This document shows, one piece after another, positions 35,690-46,224 of a stretch of 64,000 nt of DNA (its first letter is position 1; every line of letters starts with the position of its first letter). The DNA lies in contig JADJVX010000017.1 in the NCBI GenBank assembly GCA_016710385.1, positions 248,001 through 312,000 of the forward strand, written 5' to 3'. Under the pieces are notes generated by a model. It had not been told where the DNA came from and ran no database searches. It was given only the letters and a program-made list of their open reading frames with translations. The stretch is from Actinomycetales bacterium (GTDB lineage Bacteria > Actinomycetota > Actinomycetes > Actinomycetales > Dermatophilaceae). The position numbers and the translations under genes were made by a program.

Positions 35690-37104
35690 CGGGCAACCTC
35701 GCCGGCGTCGGCGAGTTCGGCGAGGGAGTCGACGATCGACTGGCCGAGCACGTCGAGGTCGGGCATGGCGTCTCGATCTGCGTTGAGGCCGAAGTAGACC
35801 CCGCCGTCGTAAGAGGTCAGCCCGATGGCCAGGGCTTGCCCCTTGGCCAGCGGGATGACGGGGTAGGTCGCGATCATGCGAGCGTCACCGGCATACAGCG
35901 AGCTCTGCGGCCCCGGAACGTTGGTGACGATGACATTGAAGAGGCGCTTGGACATCGCACTGCCCAGCCGGGCACCCATGGAGTGCAGCGTCGGAGAGGC
36001 GAATCCGGCCATGCCGGCCAGCCGGTCTGCGCCGACCGCTCGCCCGCCCTCGATTTGTTGGCGCATGTGGAAGGCGATCTGGTGCAGCCGCATCGACGCC
36101 GCCGGCTCCCCTACCGGCAGGTCGACCAGGCAGGCCGAGAGCTGGTTCAGACCGTCGCTGCCCTCGGTTTCGACGCTCACGGGAACCAAGGCCCGCACCA
36201 CGGTGGCGCTGTGCACCGGAGCACCGCGGGTGAGCAGCCAGGTGCGGAAGGCGCCCGAGATGGTGGCAAGGACGACATCGTTGACCGAGACGTCGTCGGC
36301 GTGCACTCCGCGGGCTAGCCGGTTGCGGACCCGGCGATAGTCCGCGAGGTCGGTGCCGACCATGATGAAGCGCCGCGCCGATCCGACCGGGGCATTCAGC
36401 GGTGAGGTCGGCGCCGGCGCCGCGGCACCGCGCGCGACCGTCGACACGAGCGAGCCGATCCCAGACAGGACCTTGCCGCCGATCTCGCGGACCTCGGTCA
36501 TGCCCCCTCGGACTGCATCGATCATCAGGCCGGGAGCACGGACCGACTCCACCAGGGCGTCCGCGACGAGCTTGGCCTCGTGCGGTGCCGGCCGCGGGCG
36601 CCAGAGGTCGGGGCTGGGTTTTTCCCAGCCGGGCGCGTCGTTGACCAGGACCTGGCCGATGTCGAGCGCGTTGACCCCGTCGACGAGCGCATGGTGGGTC
36701 TTGGTGACGATGGCGAACCGCCCGTGCTCCAGCCCCTCGACGATGTACATCTCCCACAGCGGGCGATCCCGGTCCAAGGGGCGGGGTTGGATGCGGGCGA
36801 CGAAATCCTCGAGCTGGGCGTCGTTGCCGGGCCGCGGCAGCGCGGATCGGCGCACATGATAGGTCAGGTCGAAGCTGTCGTCGTCGACCCACACCGGGTT
36901 TGCAAGGTGACCCGGCACCCATTTGATGCGCTGGCGATACCTCGGCAGATGGGCGATCCGCTGCCCGACCAACGCGAGGACCCGGTCGTGATCGATGCGG
37001 TGTTCTGGCGGGTCGAAGACCATGACGGCGCCGACATGCATGACGGTGGAGACGTCCTCCATGTAGAGGAAGGAGGTGTCCAGCGAGGTCAAGCGGTCGG
37101 CCAC
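35686..37104 (-). CDS. Wax ester synthase/diacylglycerol acyltransferase (WS/DGAT)
   Basis: This acyltransferase of 472 residues makes wax esters or triacylglycerol from acyl-CoA. The active-site motif HHALVDGVNALDIG is intact; PLWEMYIVEGLEHGR, the PVSV (ALVPVSVET) segment and the NVPGPQSSLYAG ending motif are the other family signatures. The start is GTG 37104 (ADRLTSLDTSFLYMED). In M. tuberculosis tgs3 (Rv3234c) holds the same relation to Rv3235 and secA1. It suggests storage lipid formation in this organism. A 9-bp tandem repeat lies just upstream of the start. Confidence 0.93.
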   Translation of the reverse strand: MADRLTSLDTSFLYMEDVSTVMHVGAVMVFDPPEHRIDHDRVLALVGQRIAHLPRYRQRIKWVPGHLANPVWVDDDSFDLTYHVRRSALPRPGNDAQLEDFVARIQPRPLDRDRPLWEMYIVEGLEHGRFAIVTKTHHALVDGVNALDIGQVLVNDAPGWEKPSPDLWRPRPAPHEAKLVADALVESVRAPGLMIDAVRGGMTEVREIGGKVLSGIGSLVSTVARGAAAPAPTSPLNAPVGSARRFIMVGTDLADYRRVRNRLARGVHADDVSVNDVVLATISGAFRTWLLTRGAPVHSATVVRALVPVSVETEGSDGLNQLSACLVDLPVGEPAASMRLHQIAFHMRQQIEGGRAVGADRLAGMAGFASPTLHSMGARLGSAMSKRLFNVIVTNVPGPQSSLYAGDARMIATYPVIPLAKGQALAIGLTSYDGGVYFGLNADRDAMPDLDVLGQSIVDSLAELADAGEVAR

Positions 37105-37130
37105 GGGGTCATCCTCTCAGATGCCCGAAC

Positions 37131-37202
37131 CCGCACCGTCCGCACCACCCGCACCACCCGCACCGTCCGCAGCCTCCGCACCGTCCGCGGCGACCGCGGC
37201 GA
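37131..37202. repeat. 9-bp tandem repeat (about eight copies), CCGCACCRY-type
   Basis: Eight abutting 9-base units between 37131 and 37202: CCGCACCGT, CCGCACCAC, CCGCACCAC, CCGCACCGT, CCGCAGCCT, CCGCACCGT, CCGCGGCGA, CCGCGGCGA. It lies in the 137-base gap just upstream of the WS/DGAT start and after the CpaE-like stop. No reading frame through it has support. It could vary by slippage and so change the spacing of the WS/DGAT promoter. Confidence 0.8.
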
Positions 37203-37241
37203 CCAGTCCGGCAGGACACACCTGCGCGCGACGCGCAACGG

Positions 37242-38735
37242 TCACCGCCTGCGACGTAGCCGGCCGCTGCGTGACCGTTCACCGGTGGTGCTCGGAGCCA
37301 CCCCCGTCAATCGCGCCGCGATGGCGCTCAACGCCCGACGACTTGGCGCCGTCGGTGCGCAGTCGGCCAGCACCCGCCCCTCCAGCATGGCCCGGTCCAG
37401 CGCCGCCGGGTCGTCGGGCACAAACAGGGGCTGCGCAACCCCGGCGAATCGCGCCAAGGCCGCAGCGACCTCCCGCTCGGCCGGATGACCCACCGGTCCG
37501 GACCGCACCCGATTGACAACGACGATGGGTTCGGGGGTGCGCAGCGACCCGAGTTCCTGCAAACCTCGCACCAGGCGCTGCAACGAGACGGGGTCACAGC
37601 CGCCCACGGCGATGAGTTCGTCGGCGGCATCCAGGGCGGCGAGGGTCGCCTGGTTACGCCGCGGAGCGATCGTGTCGTAACTCAACTCCTCGTCGTCCTC
37701 GAGGCAGAACCCGCAGTCGACGACGACGTCCTGGACCAGCAGACGCGCGACATCCAGGACCCGGGTGAGAGCCGGACCTCGGACTTCGGGCCAGCGAGCA
37801 GCAGTCGGTATGCCGGTGAGCAACCGCAAGCCCGGGCTCACTTCGGGCGCAAGCCGGGCCAAGGCCATGACATCGAGGGTGCCTTGGTCGGCCGACCGGG
37901 CTGCCGCAGCGACAGCGGGGGCTTCGTCGAGGACGGCGAGCGCCTGGGCGACGCACCCGCCGTAGGTATCGGCATCGACGATGAGGACGGAGCGACCCAG
38001 CGCCGCGAGCTCGGCCGCGAGGTTGACCGCGACCGTGGTCCGGCCGGGCGACCCGATCGGTCCCCAGACTGCGATCACCCGCCCGCGTGCCGCCGCGGGC
38101 TCGGGCGACCCGAGGTCGGTGCCGGACCACCCGGCATACTCGCTGGGTGGGGTGCTCGCGGCGGGTGCCGGGCGGAACGGGTCGGGCCCCTGGTTGCCCC
38201 ACCCGGCCCACGCCGTGGCTGAGCCACCAGGTGCGCCGCCCGCGGATCGGACCGAGTAGTCGCCACCGAGGGCGCCCGAAGCATCAGGACCTGACCCCCC
38301 GGGCGTCGCCACCCCCCATGGCGGGGCCTCGTCGACTGCCGCCCAGCCGTTCGGCCCGGCACCCACCGGACCTGCACCGTCCGGGGCCGCCACGGACGCC
38401 TCCACCGTCGCCGCCAGCGTCGCGCCGTCGACGTCGGCCCGGATGACCACCCGGATGCCGCGCTGGCGCAGCCGCCGCTCGGTGAGCTCGTCGGCCGGAT
38501 CGGCGAGCCCGACGATTCCGACACCTTGGGCCTCGAGGGTCGCGATGTCGGAGAGCGATAGGCCGCGCAAGTCGGCATCGACCAGGGCTACCTGCCCGAG
38601 TCCCGCGGCTGCGGTCGCCAGCAGATCAGCCAGATCGGCGCAGCGCCGTGCGATGGTCACCCCCGATTGACCGTCGAGGGCCGCGACGACGAGGCCATCC
38701 CAGCGCGAGCCGAGGGCGGTGAGAACTGTTGTCAC
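37242..38735 (-). CDS. CpaE/MinD-like ATPase protein
   Basis: This protein of 497 residues has two parts. The N-terminal ~150 residues resemble a receiver-like or pseudo-receiver domain with alternating strands. After a Gly/Pro/Ala-rich linker (190-270) comes a SIMIBI P-loop domain with a deviant Walker A GPIGSPGRTTVAVNLA, LIVDADTYGG and VVVDCGFCLEDDEE. This is the plan of CpaE/TadZ proteins that place Tad/Flp pilus machines. GTG 38735 overlaps the upstream stop (GTGA). The expected pilus partners (TadA ATPase, TadB/C) are absent from the window, so the role is open. Confidence 0.75.
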   Translation of the reverse strand: MTTVLTALGSRWDGLVVAALDGQSGVTIARRCADLADLLATAAAGLGQVALVDADLRGLSLSDIATLEAQGVGIVGLADPADELTERRLRQRGIRVVIRADVDGATLAATVEASVAAPDGAGPVGAGPNGWAAVDEAPPWGVATPGGSGPDASGALGGDYSVRSAGGAPGGSATAWAGWGNQGPDPFRPAPAASTPPSEYAGWSGTDLGSPEPAAARGRVIAVWGPIGSPGRTTVAVNLAAELAALGRSVLIVDADTYGGCVAQALAVLDEAPAVAAAARSADQGTLDVMALARLAPEVSPGLRLLTGIPTAARWPEVRGPALTRVLDVARLLVQDVVVDCGFCLEDDEELSYDTIAPRRNQATLAALDAADELIAVGGCDPVSLQRLVRGLQELGSLRTPEPIVVVNRVRSGPVGHPAEREVAAALARFAGVAQPLFVPDDPAALDRAMLEGRVLADCAPTAPSRRALSAIAARLTGVAPSTTGERSRSGRLRRRR

Positions 38736-39427
38736 GATGCAGCCGCGCGCGCCGAACCAGGCACCGGCACCAATGTGATGCGGGACTGGTCGTCTGTCGC
38801 CGTGATGAGGACTGGCACGTCGGCTGTGCCCACGAGCACCTGCACTGCCTTGGTCGAGGCCGACATGCCGAATGACCCCTGGTCGCTGGGAATCCACGCG
38901 ACCGACACGCTGTGCAGCGCCAACGCGGCCGGTTGATAACGCTCCTGGCCAGCGGTGCCGTCACGCTTGCTCACCCACACGTCGACGACGGAACCGGCGA
39001 CGAGCGAGCTCACGGAGTTGGCCTCGACCCGGATCGTCACGGGTTGGACGCTGACCTGGTCTCGCCCCCCGACAGCCGAGACGGGCACGAGCTCGCCGCG
39101 CCTGACCTCGCGCAGCGCGAAGTGCTCGGCCGGCACGGCACCGGTCGCGGGGAGATACTCGGCAGCCCCGTCGCCGAGTTGCACGTCGATCCGCACGAGG
39201 TTGTCACTGGTGAGGCGGTCACCGGGCTTGAGCGCGGTGGCTGCCGCGAAGACCGGCACCCGATCATCGGCGCTGGCCACCGCCTTGGCGCCGAGGGCGG
39301 TCGCAGCCAGGACGAGCAGCAGGCCGACGAGCAGCCTGCTGTCTCGCCACGACGGCCGCTGCAACCGCGTGGCCACCGGACGCGGCGGACTGTTGAGGGA
39401 ACCCCCTGGATAACTCACGGTGGTCAT
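38732..39427 (-). CDS. SAF-domain (CpaB-like) membrane-anchored protein
   Basis: This protein of 231 residues has one N-terminal helix (LLVGLLLVLAATALGAKAV) and an SAF domain (PVFAAATALKPGDRLTSDNLV) followed by VPAEHFALREVRRGELVPVS. The layout matches CpaB/RcpC, the outer part of Tad pilus assembly in actinobacteria, or a FlgA-like chaperone. ATG 39427 gives a short cytosolic N-terminus. It is translated just upstream of, and overlaps, the CpaE-like gene. The pair is common in actinobacteria without a full Tad system, and its function there is unclear. Confidence 0.75.
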   Translation of the reverse strand: MTTVSYPGGSLNSPPRPVATRLQRPSWRDSRLLVGLLLVLAATALGAKAVASADDRVPVFAAATALKPGDRLTSDNLVRIDVQLGDGAAEYLPATGAVPAEHFALREVRRGELVPVSAVGGRDQVSVQPVTIRVEANSVSSLVAGSVVDVWVSKRDGTAGQERYQPAALALHSVSVAWIPSDQGSFGMSASTKAVQVLVGTADVPVLITATDDQSRITLVPVPGSARAAAS

Positions 39428-39471
39428 CTTGGCCGCTTCGTGCCCCGCGCGCCATGCGAACCCGATTGAGC

Positions 39472-39480
39472 TGTGGATAA
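39472..39480 (-). promoter_or_regulatory. Perfect DnaA box (TTATCCACA on the minus strand)
   Basis: TGTGGATAA at 39472-39480 is the exact complement of the consensus DnaA box. It lies in the 90-base gap between the divergent SAF-domain gene and the HTH gene, 38 bases before the latter's ATG. In 70% GC DNA such a match is rare by chance, but one box does not make an origin. A DnaA role in regulating either gene is only a possibility. Confidence 0.4.
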
Positions 39481-39517
39481 CCCGGGGGGCTCGTCCCGAC
39501 ATGCCAGACTTGTCGCC

Positions 39518-39760
39518 ATGCCGCCGCGTTTCCTTCAGCTCAGCGACGTTGCGGAGGTGCTCAACATCTCCGCCGCCCAGGCTTATGCCCTGGTCCGTTC
39601 CGGTGACCTGCCGGCCATCAAGGTCGGCGGCCGGGGACAGTGGCGAGTCGAGGCCGAGCAGTTGGAGGCCTACATCCAGCGGATGTACGCGCAGACCAGG
39701 CAGTTCGTGTCGGCTCATCCCTTGGGTGGGCCTACCGACGCCGACCTCATCGATGACTGA
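39518..39760 (+). CDS. Small helix-turn-helix (excisionase/MerR-like) DNA-binding protein
   Basis: This 80-residue protein has one winged-HTH domain: LQLSDVAEVLNISAAQAYALVRSGDLPAIKVGGRGQWRV in pieces, the pattern of the helix-turn-helix 17 (excisionase-like) group, with a short C-terminal helix (EAYIQRMYAQTRQF). BldC-type proteins of actinobacteria have this size and layout. I chose ATG 39518 over an upstream start at 39473 because it gives the family's usual N-terminus. No integrase or phage gene is near, so a regulator of neighbouring genes, not an excisionase, is more likely. Confidence 0.8.
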   Translation: MPPRFLQLSDVAEVLNISAAQAYALVRSGDLPAIKVGGRGQWRVEAEQLEAYIQRMYAQTRQFVSAHPLGGPTDADLIDD

Positions 39761-39847
39761 CCGGCTGGCCGGGGCCTGACCCACCCTCGCCGGACGCTCG
39801 CGGGGTGAGGACTTCCGTGGTGCTGCGAACCGGCACCGCGAGACCGG

Positions 39848-40399
39848 TCAGACCCGCCGGCCCACCAGCGCAACTGCCGTGAGGGGCACCGTGCGCACCG
39901 CCACCACGTTTTCTGAGCGTCGGGGCAGGTCCGGGGCGTGCTCGGCCAGATCGAGGGTGTCAGCGCCGATCGCGTCAATGGTCCCGATCATGCGCTGACC
40001 GTCGAGGTCGACGAGGTCGACCACCGCGCGATCACGGCTGAGCACGCGCAGCGCCAAGCCAAGCCCGAACCCGCGGGCGACCGCCCCGGGCAGGATGGCG
40101 CGTCCACGCAACCCGGTCACCGACCGAAGCGCCGCCATGGGGACGATGGCCTCGCGACCGCTGCCATGGCTGAGCAGCACCCAATCTGCTCCGACATCGA
40201 TCACCGCAGCAGAGAACACTCCCACGCCAGCGACGCGCACCTGCAGGCTCCCACCTCCGCGCGCTCCGACCAGTCGGTCGACGAGCGAGAGATTGGCCCG
40301 CTCGCGCCGAGTGCGATCGGCGACCTCGGCGTCCAGCTCAAGCGCGGCCTCGGCGGCCAGTTGGGCCTCCAGGTCGTCGAACAGCCACTCCCACCGCAT
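39848..40399 (-). CDS. Hypothetical conserved actinobacterial protein
   Basis: This 183-residue protein has an amphipathic, acidic N-terminal helix (MRWEWLFDDLEAQLAAEAAL) followed by repeated short beta strands (VRVAGVGVFSAAVIDVGADW, ADWVLLSHGSGREAIVP, VVDLVDLDGQRMIGTIDAIG), an SH3- or Sm-like pattern. ATG 40399 has AAGGAG 5 bases upstream. No known domain name comes to mind. Between the HTH gene and the LysM gene in the Rv3235-secA neighbourhood; both neighbours are divergent or convergent to it, so it is monocistronic. A nucleic-acid or regulatory role is a guess only. Confidence 0.6.
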   Translation of the reverse strand: MRWEWLFDDLEAQLAAEAALELDAEVADRTRRERANLSLVDRLVGARGGGSLQVRVAGVGVFSAAVIDVGADWVLLSHGSGREAIVPMAALRSVTGLRGRAILPGAVARGFGLGLALRVLSRDRAVVDLVDLDGQRMIGTIDAIGADTLDLAEHAPDLPRRSENVVAVRTVPLTAVALVGRRV

Positions 40400-40539
40400 C
40401 GGCACTCCTTTCCTCACGCTCATCCTGGCCGACAGACCTGAGGCGCGCGCACCAGCGGTTAATCGAGCGCTTGACGACGCTCGCTGTCGTATGCAAACGT
40501 AGGTAAACGACATCAAACACGCGAGAACAGGGGAAGAAG

Positions 40540-41376
40540 ATGCCTCGCGGTACGTCACTCCAGCCCACTGGACACCACGCCCCGATCCACCGTGCCGGCG
40601 CAGTGCTGCGCGGGGTCATCGTGACCCTCGTGGGCATCGCAGCTGCAGTCGCCCTGGCGGGGCTGCTGGGCCGCACCGGAGTCCAGCTGGTGAGCCACAC
40701 CCCGTGGGAGGCGGCGCGCCCCGAGGATCTCCTCGCCGGTGGGTGCGCACTGGTCGGCTCAGCGCTCTCGGGATGGCTCGCGCTTGGGACGGCGCTGAGC
40801 GCGCTCGGGCAGCTCCCCGGTGCCTTAGGACAGGTATGCCGTGCCCTGGCGCGCGCCGTGGCGCCTGCTGCGCTGCGGCGCACAGTCACCTTCCTGTTGG
40901 GCACCTCCCTGGTCGCAGCGGTCGTCCCGGGCACGGCAGCCGCGGCCATGAATGCTCCAGCGCTAGCCACCCGGCATACCCTCGTCCTCGACGCGCCCGG
41001 CCCGCTCACACTCGACCCGGGCTTCCATCCGCCCACCGACACATCGTGGACGCCGTTGGACCCCGACCTCCCCCTCCCCGATTGGGCCAGCGACTCGGCT
41101 TCGGCCAGCACCAGCCCCACCACCACGCCCGCCGTCCAACCGGTCGCGACGACCGCGCCGACGACGGCGCCTCGCGAGTACGTCGTGCAGCACGGAGACT
41201 CGCTGTGGTCGATCGCGGCACGGCACCTCGGGCCGGATGCCACGGCGGCCCAGATCGCCGTCGTCTGGCCGCAGTGGTATGCCGTCAACCGCCAGACCGT
41301 GGGTCCGAACCCCGACGTCATCAGACCTGGTCAGCGGCTCACCGTTCCGGCGAACGCGGCGGAGGCGCTGCGATGA
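40540..41376 (+). CDS. LysM-domain membrane protein
   Basis: This protein of 278 residues has three N-terminal hydrophobic segments (GVIVTLVGIAAAVALAGLL, LLAGGCALVGSALSGWLALG, TFLLGTSLVAAVVPGTAAA), a Ser/Thr/Pro-rich linker, and a C-terminal LysM domain: REYVVQHGDSLWSIAARHLG ... NPDVIRPGQRLTVP. It should bind peptidoglycan or chitin-like sugars while anchored in the membrane. The stop overlaps the Rv3235-like gene (ATGA), so the two are co-translated. In related actinobacteria a LysM protein stands at this place upstream of the Rv3235-like gene and secA. Confidence 0.85.
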   Translation: MPRGTSLQPTGHHAPIHRAGAVLRGVIVTLVGIAAAVALAGLLGRTGVQLVSHTPWEAARPEDLLAGGCALVGSALSGWLALGTALSALGQLPGALGQVCRALARAVAPAALRRTVTFLLGTSLVAAVVPGTAAAAMNAPALATRHTLVLDAPGPLTLDPGFHPPTDTSWTPLDPDLPLPDWASDSASASTSPTTTPAVQPVATTAPTTAPREYVVQHGDSLWSIAARHLGPDATAAQIAVVWPQWYAVNRQTVGPNPDVIRPGQRLTVPANAAEALR

Positions 41377-41870
41377 CCACGCTTCCGCCGCTGCAGGTCA
41401 TCAAGCTGCCCGACCCGCGACCCGCTCCCATTTCCGGCGACGAGGCATTCCGTCCGCCCACCCCGTCGCCCTACGTTCAAGACAGCCTGGCCTTGGACTT
41501 CTCCCGTGAGCGGTCCTTCGACCGGCAGTGGACCCCACGCCGCGACCTGCCCGATCCCGCGCCCATGGTGCGCCATCTGGTGCAGGCCTACGTCGAGATC
41601 ATGGCCGGGCTGCGCCCAGCCGCTCAGGTCGCACGCTGGAGTGCCCCGGAGGTCTACGACGTGCTCTGCCGCCGATCGGTGGTGGCCGCTCGCCGCCCCA
41701 AGAACACCCAGCGTCGCCCAGTGGTGCGCAGAGTGCGCGTGCAGGAGCCGGCCGACGGGGTCGTCGAAGCATGCGCGGTCATCGTCGAACACGACCGCGT
41801 ACGAGCTCTGGCCCTGCGCATGACCGGTGTCGACCGGCGCTGGGTGGTCACCCAGTTACAGGTCGGGTGA
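41373..41870 (+). CDS. Rv3235-like conserved protein
   Basis: This protein of 165 residues has DPAPMVRHLVQAYVEIMAGLRPAAQVARW and VYDVLCRRSVVAARR (given in parts of the alignment), a helix-rich core present in actinobacterial Rv3235-type proteins next to secA1. No membrane segment. It may assist SecA or LysM-protein function, but no experiment is implied by the sequence. ATG 41373 overlaps the LysM stop; the gene ends 3 bases before the convergent secA stop. Confidence 0.75.
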   Translation: MTTLPPLQVIKLPDPRPAPISGDEAFRPPTPSPYVQDSLALDFSRERSFDRQWTPRRDLPDPAPMVRHLVQAYVEIMAGLRPAAQVARWSAPEVYDVLCRRSVVAARRPKNTQRRPVVRRVRVQEPADGVVEACAVIVEHDRVRALALRMTGVDRRWVVTQLQVG

Positions 41871-41873
41871 GCA

Positions 41874-44762
<2,889 letters not shown>

Positions 44763-44988
44763 GGACAACTCCTCGGGGGTTTCACCGGATGCACACACGC
44801 CACACTGGTCGACCGTGGCACACGGGGACCACCCGTCAGGGTAGTCGAGTTGCCCAGTCGCCCGCCCAACGCCACCGCACCACGGTGCGGTTCCCGGCCG
44901 ACCACCAGTCGGTATGCCGTCCGCGCACCTGCCAGCCCGAGCGGAACTCACTTGCCGCACGGCATACCGGAGCAGCAGGGTGGTGATC

Positions 44989-46224
44989 GTGACCGAGAGC
45001 CCGCACCCGAACCTGCCCGACGTGCCCTGGCCGGACTGCGTGCCGACGCTCACCGACGGGGTGGTCGTGCTGCGCGCTCATCGCGAATCCGACGCGCCGC
45101 GGATCGTCGAGCAGTGCATCGACGCCGCGTCGATGGAGTTCCTGCCGCTGCCCCGGCCCTATGCGTTGGCCGACGCTCAGGAGTACCTCGAGACGGTCCG
45201 AACCGGCTGGTCGCAGCCGTGGGGCCGACGCGCGTGGGTCGTCACCGACGCCGGCGACAGCTTCCTGGGCACAGTCAATCTGCACGACCGGTCGCCACTG
45301 CGGGCCGAGATCGGCTTCGGACTGCATCCAGACGGGCGGGGCCGCGGACTGATGAGCCGGGCGGTGCGGCTGCTGGCCCAACGCGCCTTCGACGAAGGGG
45401 TTGCGGTGCTGCGGTGGCGCGCAGTCGCGGGCAACTGGGCCTCGCGTCGGGTCGCCCAGGCCTGCGGCTTCGGTATGCCGGTCACCGTCGCCGCCGGAGC
45501 GCTCGACCATGCGGGCCACCCCCGCGACGAATGGCATGCCACGCTGCGCGCCGGCGAGCCGATGCTCCCGACTCAGCCCCGGCCTCCTGTGCTGGAGACC
45601 CCGACCCTGCGGTTGCGGCCGTTCGGCCCCGATGACGGGCCCAGTGATGCCGTCGATGAGCCTGATCTTCAGGCGTTGCGCTTCACCCCTGCGGGCGCGG
45701 TCCCGACCCGGGCAGCCTTCCCCGACTGGCTCGCCGAACGCGAAGCCCGTTACGCCGGCGGTGGTGCCCTGTGGTGGTGCCTGGCCGAACGGCATACGGA
45801 TCGGGCTGTGGGGATGGTCGTGCTCTTCGGGATGGGCCCGCTCGAGGGGCGTTTCCAAGGGGAACTGGGCTATTGGGTCTATCCGTCACAGCGCGGCCGA
45901 GGTCATGTGGCCGAGGCGCTGCCGGCCGTGCGCGATCTGGCGTTCGCATCCTGCGCGGACGGCGGCCTCGGATTGTTGCGCTTGCACGCGACGGTCGATG
46001 CCGAGAACCTGCCCTCGCTGGCCGTACTCACCCGGCTGGGGATGCGCGAATGGGGCCGCAGCCACGCCAGTTGGGCCCGGATCGACGGCAGCCTGGCCGA
46101 CGGCGTCCACCTCGAACTGCTGAGTTCATGGCCGCTGTTGCCCCTGCGCGACGCCCGCGCGCGTGGCGCCACAGGGTCTGCCGCCGGTCAGCCGACCGGC
46201 TCGCGGCGGCGCGGCAGGACGTAG
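44989..46224 (+). CDS. Tandem GNAT acetyltransferase (two domains)
   Basis: This 411-residue protein has two N-acetyltransferase domains of the GNAT fold. The first (1-190) has EIGFGLHPDGRGRGLMSRAV, the Q/R-x-x-G-x-G/A acetyl-CoA motif; the second (200-400) has ELGYWVYPSQRGRGHVAEAL and VDAENLPSLAVLTRLGM. Both resemble RimJ/RimL-type enzymes that modify N-termini or small molecules. The GTG at 44989 is preferred; GTG 44983 is also in frame. The substrate is unknown. Divergent from secA; convergent with the MFS gene, overlapping it by 37 bases. Confidence 0.88.
   Translation: MTESPHPNLPDVPWPDCVPTLTDGVVVLRAHRESDAPRIVEQCIDAASMEFLPLPRPYALADAQEYLETVRTGWSQPWGRRAWVVTDAGDSFLGTVNLHDRSPLRAEIGFGLHPDGRGRGLMSRAVRLLAQRAFDEGVAVLRWRAVAGNWASRRVAQACGFGMPVTVAAGALDHAGHPRDEWHATLRAGEPMLPTQPRPPVLETPTLRLRPFGPDDGPSDAVDEPDLQALRFTPAGAVPTRAAFPDWLAEREARYAGGGALWWCLAERHTDRAVGMVVLFGMGPLEGRFQGELGYWVYPSQRGRGHVAEALPAVRDLAFASCADGGLGLLRLHATVDAENLPSLAVLTRLGMREWGRSHASWARIDGSLADGVHLELLSSWPLLPLRDARARGATGSAAGQPTGSRRRGRT

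Noticed and set aside
39761..39847. Terminator hairpin after the small HTH gene
   Set aside because: Only a stem of about 6 bp with a wobble pair could be formed near 39780-39810; too weak to call.
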